Made by a program: the position numbers and the translations under genes. This document shows, in pieces, positions 25,426 to 33,865 of a stretch of 64,000 nt of DNA (position 1 is the first letter of the stretch; every line of letters starts with the position of its first letter). The notes under the pieces were generated by a model, which saw only the letters and a list, made by a program, of their open reading frames with translations, did no database searches and was not told the origin of the DNA. This DNA comes from Salipaludibacillus keqinensis (lineage in GTDB: Bacteria; Bacillota; Bacilli; Bacillales; Salisediminibacteriaceae): contig NZ_PDOD01000001.1 in the NCBI RefSeq assembly GCF_003226325.1, positions 744,001 to 808,000 of the forward strand, given 5' to 3'.

Positions 25426-25749
25426 ATGATGATAGTCGTGAATACAGACTACATTTCAGGATATGAAATATGGCAAGTACTGGGCATCGCTCAAGGAAGT
25501 GTTGTACAATCGAAACACGTTGGTCGAGATATCATGGCAGGGTTGAAAACGATCGTCGGAGGGGAAATTAAAGGATATACGGAAATGTTGACAGAGGCTA
25601 GAAAGATAGCCTTTGAGCGAATGGTTCAAGATGCAGAAACATTAAATGCAGATGGTATAGTTAATGTAAGGTATACAACTTCTGAAGTGATGCAAGGAAG
25701 TTCAGAGCTGTTGGCATACGGAACGGCAGTAAAGATAAAGAAACGATAA
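25426..25749 (+). CDS. YbjQ/UPF0145-family protein
   Basis: 107 residues from ATG 25426 (ATG 25429 and 25414 are also possible; GAGGG lies just upstream of 25426). Family pattern: VVNTDYISGYEI, GSVVQSKHVGRDIMAGLKTIVGGEIKGY (partly GRDIMAGLKTIVGGE), ARKIAFERMVQDAETLNADGIVNVRY and YGTAVKI. YbjQ proteins are small pentameric proteins of unknown function, once called putative heavy-metal-binding. Complete. Confidence 0.88.
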   Translation: MMIVVNTDYISGYEIWQVLGIAQGSVVQSKHVGRDIMAGLKTIVGGEIKGYTEMLTEARKIAFERMVQDAETLNADGIVNVRYTTSEVMQGSSELLAYGTAVKIKKR

Positions 25750-25806
25750 GAAATTTAAGAAAGTCTAAAACTTTAAGTGATTGATTTTTGCGAATGAATA
25801 ACATGG

Positions 25807-25850
25807 ATCCCCTTTTGAAGGTAAACGCCTTCAAAAGGGGATTATTAAGT
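25807..25850 (+). terminator. Strong terminator after the YbjQ gene
   Basis: Fifteen-bp perfect arms ATCCCCTTTTGAAGG and complement with a 6-base loop. Confidence 0.85.
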
Positions 25851-26070
25851 TCTTTATATTCAAATGGAGATCCGTGAACCTAGACCTATTTTTAACAAGT
25901 GGTTTATGAACGTGCTATTGTCTCTTAGAGAATAATTAATTGGCGAAAGTATACCCTAAAAAGGGCTGGATTCTGTTAACATGGAAATAGTTAACTGATT
26001 TAATTATAGAATTCCTTACGTTTTTTGGCTTATATACAAAAGTGAAGACACAAGAAGAAAAGGGGATACG
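25851..26070. other. Promoter region of selO
   Basis: 220 A/T-rich bases after the terminator; no ORF with a ribosome site. An imperfect GTTAAC repeat pair near 25976-26000 is visible. AAAAGGGG before 26071 is the selO ribosome site. Confidence 0.4.
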
Positions 26071-27546
26071 ATGTCATATAATAAAGAACTTACAGAAACC
26101 GGGTGGAACTTAGATAACAGTTATTCAGAACTACCGGAACCTTTTTTTACCCAAGTGAATTTAAATCCTGTGGTTTCGCCTACGTTGATCATGTTTAATG
26201 ATTCACTGGCAACTGATTTAGGGTTAAACTCGGGTGCACTGCAAAAGGAAGAAGGGGTAGCTATCCTTGCAGGAAACCAGATTCCAGAAGGGGCTTTGCC
26301 TCTAGCTCAGGCATACGCCGGTCACCAATTCGGGAACTTTACTATGCTAGGAGACGGACGAGCTATGCTGTTTGGCGAGCAGATAACTCCTCAAAATAAG
26401 AGAGTGGATATTCAACTCAAAGGATCTGGCAGAACTCCATATTCTCGTGGCGGTGATGGTCGAGCGGGACTAGGCCCGATGCTTCGCGAGTACATCATCA
26501 GTGAAGCGATGCATGCCCTGGGCATTCCTACAAACCGAAGCCTGGCAGTGGTCACTACCGGAGAGCCTGTATTTCGTGAAACGGAGCAACCCGGAGCGGT
26601 TCTCACAAGAGTAGCAAGCAGTCACTTACGCGTGGGGACATTTGAATTTGCCGCTAGAGGGACAGGTTTTGAGGATCTGAAAACTTTAGCTGATTATGCC
26701 CTAAACAGACATTTTTCTAATATCGCTGAAGAGGAAAACAAGTATCAACACTTCCTCCAAGAAGTCGTCAAACGACAGGCGAAGCTCATAGCCAAATGGC
26801 AGTCGGTAGGCTTCATTCATGGAGTGATGAACACCGATAATATGGCAATTAGTGGAGAGACAATTGACTATGGACCCTGTGCCTTCATGAACAAGTATGA
26901 TCCGGCAACGGTGTTCAGTTCTATCGATGTCCAAGGTCGCTATGCCTATGGGAATCAACCGTATATTGCGGGATGGAATTTAGCACGATTTGCTGAAACA
27001 TTGCTACCGTTGCTTCATGAAGATCAAGAGGAAGCGATCAAACTGGCTCAGGAGGAAATGTCTCAGTTTAGTCAGTTATATCAAAGCTACTGGGCAGACG
27101 CCATGAGAGCAAAGCTGGGTCTATTCGATAAAGAGACTGAAGATGAGTCTCTTATAGAAGACCTGCTAAGCTTGATGAAAAAACATGAAGCGGACTATAC
27201 GAATACGTTTCGAGCGTTAACGTTTGATAAAGCAGAGGAGACCGTACTGTTTGGAACTGCCGAATTTGAGCATTGGCAAACCCGTTGGCAGACGAGACGT
27301 GCCAGACAGGAGAAGTCAACGGAGAGCTCTAACCAGTTAATGAAAGAGAGTAATCCGGCGGTTATTCCTCGTAATCATCGAGTGGAAGAAGCATTGGAAG
27401 CAGCAGTGGAGCGGGGCGATTACAGAGTGATGAAACAGCTAATGGATGTCCTTTCACACCCTTACGCCCACTCAGCAGAACAGACTGAGTTCTGCTCACC
27501 GCCACCAGAGTCTGAAGGACCTTATAGAACCTTTTGTGGGACGTGA
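26071..27546 (+). CDS. selO: Protein adenylyltransferase SelO (YdiU/UPF0061)
   Basis: 491 residues, typical length. Pseudokinase-fold AMP transferase. Motifs: [22 protein letters not shown] (in part [16 protein letters not shown], ~113-128), [19 protein letters not shown] (~133-151), [13 protein letters not shown] (~250-262, catalytic Asp/Asn) and IDYGPCAFM (~265-273, metal-binding Asp). The C-terminus ends YRTFCGT, the usual bacterial ending with a single Cys (Sec-containing forms exist only in eukaryotes). It AMPylates redox proteins with reversed ATP orientation. Single gene. Confidence 0.93.
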   Translation: MSYNKELTETGWNLDNSYSELPEPFFTQVNLNPVVSPTLIMFNDSLATDLGLNSGALQKEEGVAILAGNQIPEGALPLAQAYAGHQFGNFTMLGDGRAMLFGEQITPQNKRVDIQLKGSGRTPYSRGGDGRAGLGPMLREYIISEAMHALGIPTNRSLAVVTTGEPVFRETEQPGAVLTRVASSHLRVGTFEFAARGTGFEDLKTLADYALNRHFSNIAEEENKYQHFLQEVVKRQAKLIAKWQSVGFIHGVMNTDNMAISGETIDYGPCAFMNKYDPATVFSSIDVQGRYAYGNQPYIAGWNLARFAETLLPLLHEDQEEAIKLAQEEMSQFSQLYQSYWADAMRAKLGLFDKETEDESLIEDLLSLMKKHEADYTNTFRALTFDKAEETVLFGTAEFEHWQTRWQTRRARQEKSTESSNQLMKESNPAVIPRNHRVEEALEAAVERGDYRVMKQLMDVLSHPYAHSAEQTEFCSPPPESEGPYRTFCGT

Positions 27547-27581
27547 TGCTTTTTTTGAAAAAATCATATATATAGAAGTGG

Positions 27582-27617
27582 AAACGCAAGAACCTCTTTG
27601 GAGAGTTCTTGCGTTTT
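27582..27617 (+). terminator. Terminator after selO
   Basis: AAACGCAAGAAC / GTTCTTGCGTTTT hairpin, 36 bases after the stop. Confidence 0.85.
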
Positions 27618-27734
27618 GCTGTTTTATATAACCGTTGAGCTAGTCAAAAAAACTTTTTGTAGTGATGGTCCTTTTAGAAGGGATAAATGGTAATATAAAG
27701 GAAGTTATAATGACTCGTTAGTGAGGAGAATGAA

Positions 27735-27962
27735 ATGAAGAAATTGACGACATTCGGAAAAATCAATCTCATCTTTTGCATATTTATCTTTGGATTTGTG
27801 TTGACACGGGTAATAACCCACCTTATACAAGGTGAAATCTCTTTATCTTCTTTTACTTTGTTGCCATTGGGTGTTGCAATGATTATCAATATGTATCTGT
27901 TTAAGTCTAGTGTTTTGAAAGAGGGTGCTGCGGAAGCGGATGGGTCCAGAAAGATTAATTAG
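27735..27962 (+). CDS. Small two-helix membrane protein (75 aa)
   Basis: 75 residues with helices at ~9-30 and ~38-57, a polar C-terminus (KEGAAEADGSRKIN). GAGGAGAATGAA ribosome site. No family recognised. About 50 bases upstream of the 28016 gene and possibly co-transcribed. Confidence 0.6.
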   Translation: MKKLTTFGKINLIFCIFIFGFVLTRVITHLIQGEISLSSFTLLPLGVAMIINMYLFKSSVLKEGAAEADGSRKIN

Positions 27963-28015
27963 GAGACGGAAGTTAATTTGGGGGAATGACAAACTCCTAG
28001 AGTGGGAAGGATTTG

Positions 28016-28540
28016 GTGAAACAAGAATGGATAGAACTCAAAAAACTTGAAGGGTTGAGCTTAAACAGCATCGATAGCCAACGAATGATCATCGTCGATC
28101 GAAAGAAAGAGCAGTTTTATCTCCTGATTGACCAACCCATTCTTTGCTGGATCGACGTGGCCGGTGAAGAAGATAACTTTAAAATCATCAGTGAGGGATA
28201 TGTTCGACTAGAGTGGTACGAGCGGGAGGATGGGAACGATACTCTTCTCGTCCATCACCAAACGACTCCGGACCCTTTAAATTACATGACTGACTTAAAT
28301 CCTTATGAAAACCAAAGAAAGAAATACAATACGTTGACCTCGTCCTACTCACCATTATCTAGAACTATTTTGGACGTGCGAGGCTATGGTGAATCTAATG
28401 AAGAAGATGAGTACATGACGGATCTTGTGATTAAAACTGAGAAGGAGTATATCCATTTTTCTCCTGCGCCAGGCTTGATGGACGTTTGGATTTCAGATGA
28501 TGAGCCTGTTATTCGTGGAGTTTTTAAGAGGTTGTTTTAA
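28016..28540 (+). CDS. Hypothetical protein (174 aa)
   Basis: 174 residues from GTG 28016, behind GGAAGGATTT. Acidic and soluble; beta-rich in appearance (MIIVDRKKEQFYLLID, CWIDVAGEEDNFKIISEGYV in part). No catalytic motif or membrane segment. Family not recognised. Confidence 0.55.
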   Translation: MKQEWIELKKLEGLSLNSIDSQRMIIVDRKKEQFYLLIDQPILCWIDVAGEEDNFKIISEGYVRLEWYEREDGNDTLLVHHQTTPDPLNYMTDLNPYENQRKKYNTLTSSYSPLSRTILDVRGYGESNEEDEYMTDLVIKTEKEYIHFSPAPGLMDVWISDDEPVIRGVFKRLF

Positions 28541-28662
28541 TAAAAATAGGTTGATGATTTCTTAGGTGATGGGGTATTCGCTATTTTTCCTAGAACGGCA
28601 CTGGATACATAACTACAGTCGGACGGTGGATACTAAGGAAAACGTGAAATAGGTGATGCCAA

Positions 28663-29631
28663 ATGACATTGTTTCGCCTTGGGTATGTGGCTATGAGTGT
28701 CCACTTGCAAAACGCATCCCCATCTCAGACGATGACGTACAAACGTTTTAAACAAATTGGAGATGAAGAAGCTGCGATTAGAAAGCTTGAACGAATCGCC
28801 AAATCTAATCTTCAAAATTGTTTGAGGCTGTTGAAGCATAATAAAGCATATGAGATTGAATTTTTTCGATTGAGTTCTAGGTTAGTGCCGTTAGCGACCC
28901 ACATGGATTTAATAGGATGGGATTATTTGCACGCGCTTCAGGAAGATCTTCTTGAGTTAGGGGAATTGGCCAAATCCCAACACATGCGTTTAGATTTTCA
29001 TCCGGACCATTTTGTCGTATTAAATTCATCAAAGATAGAGATCTTAAAAGCGTCGTTGAATGTGTTGAAGTATCACTACCAACTGCTTCAACGAATGAAC
29101 ATTTCTCCAAAGCATCGCTGCGTTCTTCACTTAGGTGGTCGTTACGAAGATAAAGAAAAATCGTTGGAACGATTCATCGATAACTGGGCTCTTGTCCCAA
29201 CGCCAATTCAACAAATGGTGATTCTTGAAAACGATGATACCTCTTATACATTGGAGAATTGCTTATACATATGTGAGAAGTTGAATATCCCTCAAGTTTT
29301 TGATCTGCATCACCATTTGGCGAACCATGATGACGAAAGGTGGGAAGATCATTGGGAGCGAGTGGTTCGAACGTGGTCGCACTCTCTCTTACCTGTGAAA
29401 ATGCATATTTCAAGCCCTAAAAGTAAGGAAGAGTTCAAAAGTCATGCTGACTATGTGGATTTGGATCTATTTTTGGATTTTGTAAAAAAGGCACAGGGTT
29501 CCGCTGAGCATATCGATTGTATGATCGAAGCGAAACAAAAGGACGACGCCCTGTTCAAATTGGTGGAACAGCTTAAAGAGCATCCCAATATCTGTATGGA
29601 GTCTGGCAGTACATTTACGTGGAAAGCGTGA
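28663..29631 (+). CDS. uvsE: UV DNA damage endonuclease UvsE (UVDE)
   Basis: 322 residues, TIM-barrel. The start MTLFRLGYVAMSVHLQNASP is the UVDE N-terminus. Metal ligands of the three-manganese site are visible in FHPDHFVVL (~107-115), CVLHLGGRYEDKE (~147-159), VILENDDTSYT (~186-196), DLHHHLAN (~213-220) and KMHISSPK (~246-253). It nicks DNA 5' of UV photoproducts. Common in spore formers. It sits directly before the TGA-containing DsbA gene. Confidence 0.92.
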   Translation: MTLFRLGYVAMSVHLQNASPSQTMTYKRFKQIGDEEAAIRKLERIAKSNLQNCLRLLKHNKAYEIEFFRLSSRLVPLATHMDLIGWDYLHALQEDLLELGELAKSQHMRLDFHPDHFVVLNSSKIEILKASLNVLKYHYQLLQRMNISPKHRCVLHLGGRYEDKEKSLERFIDNWALVPTPIQQMVILENDDTSYTLENCLYICEKLNIPQVFDLHHHLANHDDERWEDHWERVVRTWSHSLLPVKMHISSPKSKEEFKSHADYVDLDLFLDFVKKAQGSAEHIDCMIEAKQKDDALFKLVEQLKEHPNICMESGSTFTWKA

Positions 29632-29639
29632 GCAATGAG

Positions 29640-29670
29640 TTGGACTGATCGCCTCTTACGTAGGTATACT
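29640..29670 (+). promoter_or_regulatory. Candidate promoter of the DsbA-like gene
   Basis: TTGGAC (29640-29645) and TATACT (29665-29670) with a 19-base spacer, 33 bases before the ATG. Spacer is longer than ideal. Confidence 0.4.
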
Positions 29671-29702
29671 AGTTGTAAATACTGACTATGGAGGTTATAC
29701 GT

Positions 29703-30410
29703 ATGGTAATTGAAATGTGGACAGATTTTGCTTGACCATTTTGCTATATTGGCAAAAGGCGTCTGGAGGACGCCCTTCAAAAGATAGAGCAGCCGGTTGA
29801 AGTCGTCTATCGTAGTTTTGAATTAGATCCGACAGTGGAGCGAGATGTAAATTACGGTATTCACGAAAAATTGGCAAAGAAATATGGCATGAGTCTAGAG
29901 AAGGCTAAAGCTACGACGGATAACATGGTTCAGATGGCAAAACAAGATGGACTGGATTTTCAGATGGATTCGATGGTCTTGACGAATACGTTTGATGCCC
30001 ATCGTTTACGAATGTTTGCTAAGGACAAAGGCTTGATGCACGAAATGGAAGAACGATTATTAAAAGCTTTTTTCACAGAATCAAAACATATTGGTGACCA
30101 TGAAACGTTGGCCGGTCTTGCCGGAGAAGTGGGGCTAGACCGTAAAGAGGTTGAAGAATTTCTCAATAGCGATCTTTTAAATGATGTGGTTCGAGCGGAT
30201 GAACAGGAAGCCTCGCAACTTGGCATCCGAAGTGTGCCATTCTTTCTGGTGAACAGAAAATACGCCATCACCGGCGCTCAACCAACGGATGTATTTGTGC
30301 AATCGCTTGAAAAAATCATCGATGAGGAAGGTCCAATGACTGAGGGCCAACAAGCAGGTGGTGTTGTTTGTGATGAGGATGGATGCGAAATACGTAAGGA
30401 TGATCAATAG
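29703..30410 (+). CDS. DsbA/FrnE-like thiol oxidoreductase with in-frame TGA at the active-site Cys (candidate selenoprotein)
   Basis: 235 codons if TGA at 29733-29735 (codon 11) is read. ATG 29703 has GGAGG 8 bases upstream; this start lies before the TGA. The frame then reads MVIEMWTDFA-[TGA]-PFCYIGKRRLEDALQ. FrnE-type DsbA proteins have DFVCPFCYIGK here, so TGA replaces the first, nucleophilic Cys of CPFC while the second Cys (codon 14) is intact. The rest is undamaged: FELDP (~43-47), TFDAHRL (~98-104), SKHIGDHETLAGLA (~129-142), GIRSVPFFLVNRKYAITGAQ (~177-196, cis-Pro loop) and a C-terminal CDEDGC. No frameshift, no second stop. A hairpin fitting a bacterial SECIS follows the TGA. Reading as a selenocysteine enzyme is favoured; a nonsense mutation or base error is the alternative. 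Cytosolic thioredoxin-fold protein. Confidence 0.8.
29733..29774 (+). promoter_or_regulatory. Candidate SECIS element in the DsbA-like gene
   Basis: Begins at the TGA. A 6-bp stem GGCGTC (29758-29763) / GACGCC (29769-29774) closes a 5-base loop TGGAG; AA/TT pairs extend it with one bulged C. The loop starts 28 nt after the TGA and has G in its second position, within the usual rules for bacterial SECIS (loop 16-37 nt from UGA, G among the first two loop bases). Folding energy was not computed. Confidence 0.5.
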
Positions 30411-30424
30411 ATTGAGTGGAAATG

Positions 30425-30453
30425 CTGCGGGCTTATTGCCTGCAGTTTTTTTT
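30425..30453 (+). terminator. Terminator after the DsbA-like gene
   Basis: CTGC-GGC / GCC-TGCAG hairpin followed by T8, 15 bases after the stop. A working terminator argues that the gene is kept as a transcription unit. Confidence 0.85.
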
Positions 30454-30477
30454 GTTAGACAGGAAGTGGGGAAGTTA

Positions 30478-30806
30478 GCGACGGACGTGGAGAGAATGAG
30501 AGTTGAAAGTCGCCAACATGGGAGATTAGCGACGAACGCGGAGAGGTCGAGAACTGAACGTCGCCAACATGGGAGTTTGGCGACGAACGTGGAGAGGCCG
30601 AGAACTGAACGTCGTTAACATGGGAAGTTAGCGACGCACGTGGAGAGAATGAGGGCTGAACGTCGTTAACATGGGATGTTAGCGACGAATGTGGAAAGAA
30701 TGAGATCTGAACGTCGCCAACATGCGAGTTTAGCGACGAACGCGAAGAGAACGAGGGCTGAACGTCGCCAACATGGGAGATTAGTGACGAACGTGGCAGT
30801 CGAGGA
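30478..30806 (+). repeat. Array of six 51-bp repeats plus a partial copy (GCGACGAACG type)
   Basis: Units begin at 30478 and every 51 bp to 30733, with a partial seventh. The unit starts GCGACGAACGTGGAGAGAA and near its end has GAACGTCGCCAACATGGGA, so GCGAC and GTCGC at the two ends can pair. Copies differ by 10-20 percent. One frame is open through part of the array but is broken by TAA in later copies. Another copy lies at 63852-63915. Confidence 0.88.
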
Positions 30807-30952
30807 GTTTACACGTTCCTAAAGTCCAATCGGTACAAGTGAATACCGATTCTAATAAAGGTTACAAAAAGCTCTATCCTGTGAATTCTCCATCCATCGT
30901 CGTTATAATGAACGTAACCAGATAATTGATGAAATAAAAGGGGAATGTCATC

Positions 30953-31804
30953 ATGAACAAAACGATAAGACCATTAACAACAGACGATTATCCATTGTTT
31001 GAAGCGATGGATACAGGGATAGATGGGGATTATATTAAACTTTATTTTAACCGGTTTGCTTCAGGAGCCAACAAGTTGTACGGATTATTTGTAGATGGCA
31101 AGCTCGCTTCCATGGGTGGCTATTCGATCTTTGCCGGTCGGTATGCTATGCTGGGGCGTTTGCGAAGCGACCGACGTTTTCAAGGGAAATCCCTTGCAAC
31201 AGAACTCATGACTCATGTGCGACAGGAGGCCTCAGAGGTTGAGGGGATCCAGTGGGTTGGGGCTAATACAGAAGAGCACAATCAACCTGCCAGGCGAGTT
31301 CTTGAAAAAATAGGGCTTACTTCTACAGTCATTCAACATGCAGCGATCGCAAAAGACGTCACAGCACTTGAACATAGGAGGAAGGTTTGGCAGGAAGTGG
31401 ATTCATTTGAGAGAAAGAAGGTATGGCTTGAAAAAGTTTATTTAAGGGATAAAAACGTATTTCCTTATCAGTGCTACTACACGTTTCCGGCTTCAGAAGC
31501 GTTGTTCGAGAATGAGCAGATCGATCGTTGGACTTTCTATGAAAACCATACGCAAAATCGTGTTGTCATCGTGAAGCATGACCAAAAGCGAACACATTAT
31601 CTACATATGGCTTACCCATGGAGTGATTTTGCTGAGCAAGAAGGTCTTTGGGAAACGGTTTCGATGGCGAGGGAGGATCTGGAGGACCGTCTAGGGGAAG
31701 AGACATACGTTTGGTTTGATGTGCCGAAGGAGGAAGCCACGATGCTTCCTGAACATCATCCTTTTCAGTTGAATTCGATTTGGGTCTTGTACGAAGCGAA
31801 GTAA
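30953..31804 (+). CDS. GNAT-family N-acetyltransferase
   Basis: 283 residues. The N-terminal GNAT domain (~1-135) shows LYGLFVDGKLASMGGYSIF, the acetyl-CoA loop RLRSDRRFQGKSLATELM (~66-83) in the R/Q-x-x-G-x-G/S position, and NQPARRVLEKIGL (~103-115). The C-terminal half (~140-283) resembles the second half of larger acetyltransferases and may bind substrate. AAAAGGGGAATG ribosome site. Substrate unknown. Confidence 0.8.
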   Translation: MNKTIRPLTTDDYPLFEAMDTGIDGDYIKLYFNRFASGANKLYGLFVDGKLASMGGYSIFAGRYAMLGRLRSDRRFQGKSLATELMTHVRQEASEVEGIQWVGANTEEHNQPARRVLEKIGLTSTVIQHAAIAKDVTALEHRRKVWQEVDSFERKKVWLEKVYLRDKNVFPYQCYYTFPASEALFENEQIDRWTFYENHTQNRVVIVKHDQKRTHYLHMAYPWSDFAEQEGLWETVSMAREDLEDRLGEETYVWFDVPKEEATMLPEHHPFQLNSIWVLYEAK

Positions 31805-31826
31805 CGAGTGGACGATATTGAATTTT

Positions 31827-31867
31827 AAAAAAGCGTGGTATGGACATTCATACCACGCTTTTTTTAT
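31827..31867 (+). terminator. Terminator after the GNAT gene
   Basis: AAAAAAGCGTGGTATG / CATACCACGCTTTTTTT hairpin with a 6-base loop. Confidence 0.9.
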
Positions 31868-31974
31868 GAAACGTCTTTAAATGTAGTTTTGAAAGGTGAA
31901 TGTCTTGACTATGCTATATAAAACGACCGGCTAGCCTATGACACTGTAGGAACGAAAGGAGGGCGAAGAGGCCT

Positions 31975-32181
31975 ATGGCCAGGGCTAAACATACCGCGAT
32001 AGTGATGATTTGTACCGTATGCAGTAGTCCTTTAAAGGTACCGCTAAATCAAGAAAAAGAGATATTAATCTATAATTATGTGATCTGCCCCGTTTGTAAA
32101 CAGAAAAATCGTTTGACGAAACAAATTAAACTAGAAGTGGAGAAAAAGGGGGGGGGAGGTAACCTAAATGATTATGCTTGA
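31975..32181 (+). CDS. Small zinc-ribbon protein (68 aa)
   Basis: 68 residues with two CxxC knuckles: CTVC at ~13-16 and CPVC at ~39-42, giving a rubredoxin-type zinc ribbon. Basic tail with KKGGGGN. GGAGGGCGAAGAGG precedes the ATG, though spacing is loose. No enzymatic domain. Possibly nucleic-acid-binding or a protein-interaction module. Confidence 0.65.
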   Translation: MARAKHTAIVMICTVCSSPLKVPLNQEKEILIYNYVICPVCKQKNRLTKQIKLEVEKKGGGGNLNDYA

Positions 32182-32289
32182 TATGAATTGCTTTACCTCA
32201 AGCAGGAGGTAAGGCTCTTTTTGTTGAAGTATTATAATGTCATCATTGGAAAATATTATTTCTTTAGTAAGGTTTGGAGTTGACAGACG

Positions 32290-32775
32290 ATGGGTGATGT
32301 TTTTAATAGAGCAATGGATTTAAGGAAAAGAGGTAATCTTAAAGCATCTAACGAAATATTTGTTAGTTTGGTGAAGGAGTCTCCAAACGATCCCTACATG
32401 AATTACCAGTGTGCCTGGAGTTTTGATACGTTAGGCGAGGAAGCTCAAGCAGTCCCGTTTTATGAACGTTCAATCAAGTTAGGGTTGGCGGGAAAAGATT
32501 TAGAAGGTGCGATGTTGGGGTTAGGAAGTACATATAGAACCTTAGGAGAATATGAAAAGTCAAAGGATATATTGAAAAAGGCGGTGGAGGTGTTCCCAGG
32601 TAACAAAGCCATTCAAGTGTTTTATTCAATGACTTTGTATAACTTGAGTGAGCACCAAGCGGCTATGGAGATCTTGCTCAATTGCTTAACTGATACGACC
32701 GATAATCGTGAAATCAAGAGTTACAAGAAAGCGATCGATTTTTATTCAGACAAATTGGATGAGGTGTGGAAGTGA
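32290..32775 (+). CDS. Tetratricopeptide-repeat protein
   Basis: 161 residues of paired helices. TPR units: MDLRKRGNLKASNEIFVSLV (~8-27), MNYQCAWSFDTLGEEAQAVPFYERSIKLG (~37-65, in part), LGLGSTYRTLGEYEKSKDIL (~77-96), VFYSMTLYNLSEHQAAMEIL (~113-132). It matches the 'tetratrico peptide repeat' family (TPR_5) of Bacillus. Cytosolic; partner unknown. Confidence 0.8.
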   Translation: MGDVFNRAMDLRKRGNLKASNEIFVSLVKESPNDPYMNYQCAWSFDTLGEEAQAVPFYERSIKLGLAGKDLEGAMLGLGSTYRTLGEYEKSKDILKKAVEVFPGNKAIQVFYSMTLYNLSEHQAAMEILLNCLTDTTDNREIKSYKKAIDFYSDKLDEVWK

Positions 32776-32857
32776 TCGTCCGCATAGATGTATCCGAAAT
32801 GGTTAAGTAGAAGCAAATGATTTTTCTGTAAAAGAAAACGGGAAAAGTGGGGGTTAA

Positions 32858-33358
32858 ATGGGGGAAATTAGATTACTAGATCCAAAAGATGCCAGCATGT
32901 ACCAAGAAATTCGACTAGCGGCGTTGAAAGCAAATCCTGAAGCGTTCAGTTCAAGTTATGAAGAAGAACTGGAGTATTCTTTAGAAAAATTTGAGTCCAG
33001 ATTGAATTTTGACCATGTTTATACATTCGGGGCATTTGAAGATACTAGACTTATCGGTGTGGTGACGTTGATTTTGGAAACTAGAAACAAAACGAAACAT
33101 AGGGCGACTATAGTGGCGATGTATGTGTATTCGGAGCATCAGAAAGCGGGGGTTGGAAAAAATCTAATGTCAGAAGCTATTCAACTGGCAAAAGAATTGG
33201 AGAGGATTGAACAAATCAATTTAACTGTCACATCAACCAATGTGCCAGCAAAAAGACTTTACAATTCTTTAGGATTTACCACATATGGCGTTGATAAACG
33301 AGCGTTGAAAATAGAGGGTCAATACTTCGATGATGAACTCATGGTGCGGTTCGTTTAA
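32858..33358 (+). CDS. GNAT-family N-acetyltransferase
   Basis: 166 residues, full GNAT fold. N-terminus LLDPKDASMYQEIRLAALKANPEAFSSSYEEE (partly EIRLAALKANPEAF) is typical of YokL/PhnO-like members. Acetyl-CoA motif A is YVYSEHQKAGVGKNLMSEAI (~91-110, with K-A-G-V-G-K), and NVPAKRLYNSLGF (~128-140) is motif B. Substrate unknown. Confidence 0.88.
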   Translation: MGEIRLLDPKDASMYQEIRLAALKANPEAFSSSYEEELEYSLEKFESRLNFDHVYTFGAFEDTRLIGVVTLILETRNKTKHRATIVAMYVYSEHQKAGVGKNLMSEAIQLAKELERIEQINLTVTSTNVPAKRLYNSLGFTTYGVDKRALKIEGQYFDDELMVRFV

Positions 33359-33447
33359 TCCATTTTTTTATACTGGAGGGGCAAGAAACAGACGTAATGG
33401 GTGTTGAATATTCACGTGCTTTTTTTGACTGAGAAAGGCTGTGAAGG

Positions 33448-33804
33448 ATGAAGAAGAAGCTAATTATTTTTATTATGGTCGTTGGGGTGGTAGGGTACGG
33501 AGTTTATTATGTGTTCTTTGATTGGAGCCGATTTAAAGATGAACTCATCACCCAGTCCGTTTCTCCAGATGGGACATATACAGTCAATGCCTATGTTTCT
33601 TATGGAAATGCTACAGTTGCCAATACTGTCTTAGGCGAACTTGTTTATAATCATGAGAATAAATCATCTAAGAAAATATATTGGCAATATAGAGAAGAAC
33701 ATGCACACATAGAGTGGTTAGATGATCGTACGGTGATGATTAATAAAATTCAATTGAACCTCCCTCATGAAACATATGATTATAGGAGCGGGATTACACC
33801 GTGA
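33448..33804 (+). CDS. DUF5412-family membrane-anchored protein
   Basis: 118 residues. One N-terminal helix (~4-24) followed by an extracellular domain with SPDGTYTVNAYVSYGNATV (~37-55) and WLDDRTVMINKIQLNLPHETYDYR (partly RTVMINKIQLNLP). This matches the DUF5412 family of Bacillus. Function unknown. Confidence 0.78.
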   Translation: MKKKLIIFIMVVGVVGYGVYYVFFDWSRFKDELITQSVSPDGTYTVNAYVSYGNATVANTVLGELVYNHENKSSKKIYWQYREEHAHIEWLDDRTVMINKIQLNLPHETYDYRSGITP

Positions 33805-33865
33805 ATAACTATGAACAGGAATAGCCCAGATACATAGGCAAATAGGATTCAGAGGTGGAGAAAAC

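Noticed and set aside
29835-30410. Taking ATG-like start at 29835 as the beginning of the DsbA-like gene
   Set aside because: No ribosome site is present there and the conserved active site lies upstream in the same frame, after a strong GGAGG at 29703.
30358-30618. Plus-strand frame running through the 51-bp array as a gene
   Set aside because: It begins inside the DsbA gene in another frame, crosses its terminator, and later units contain TAA in the same phase.
30478-30806. CRISPR array
   Set aside because: Units are contiguous 51-bp imperfect copies without unique spacers, and no cas gene is near.
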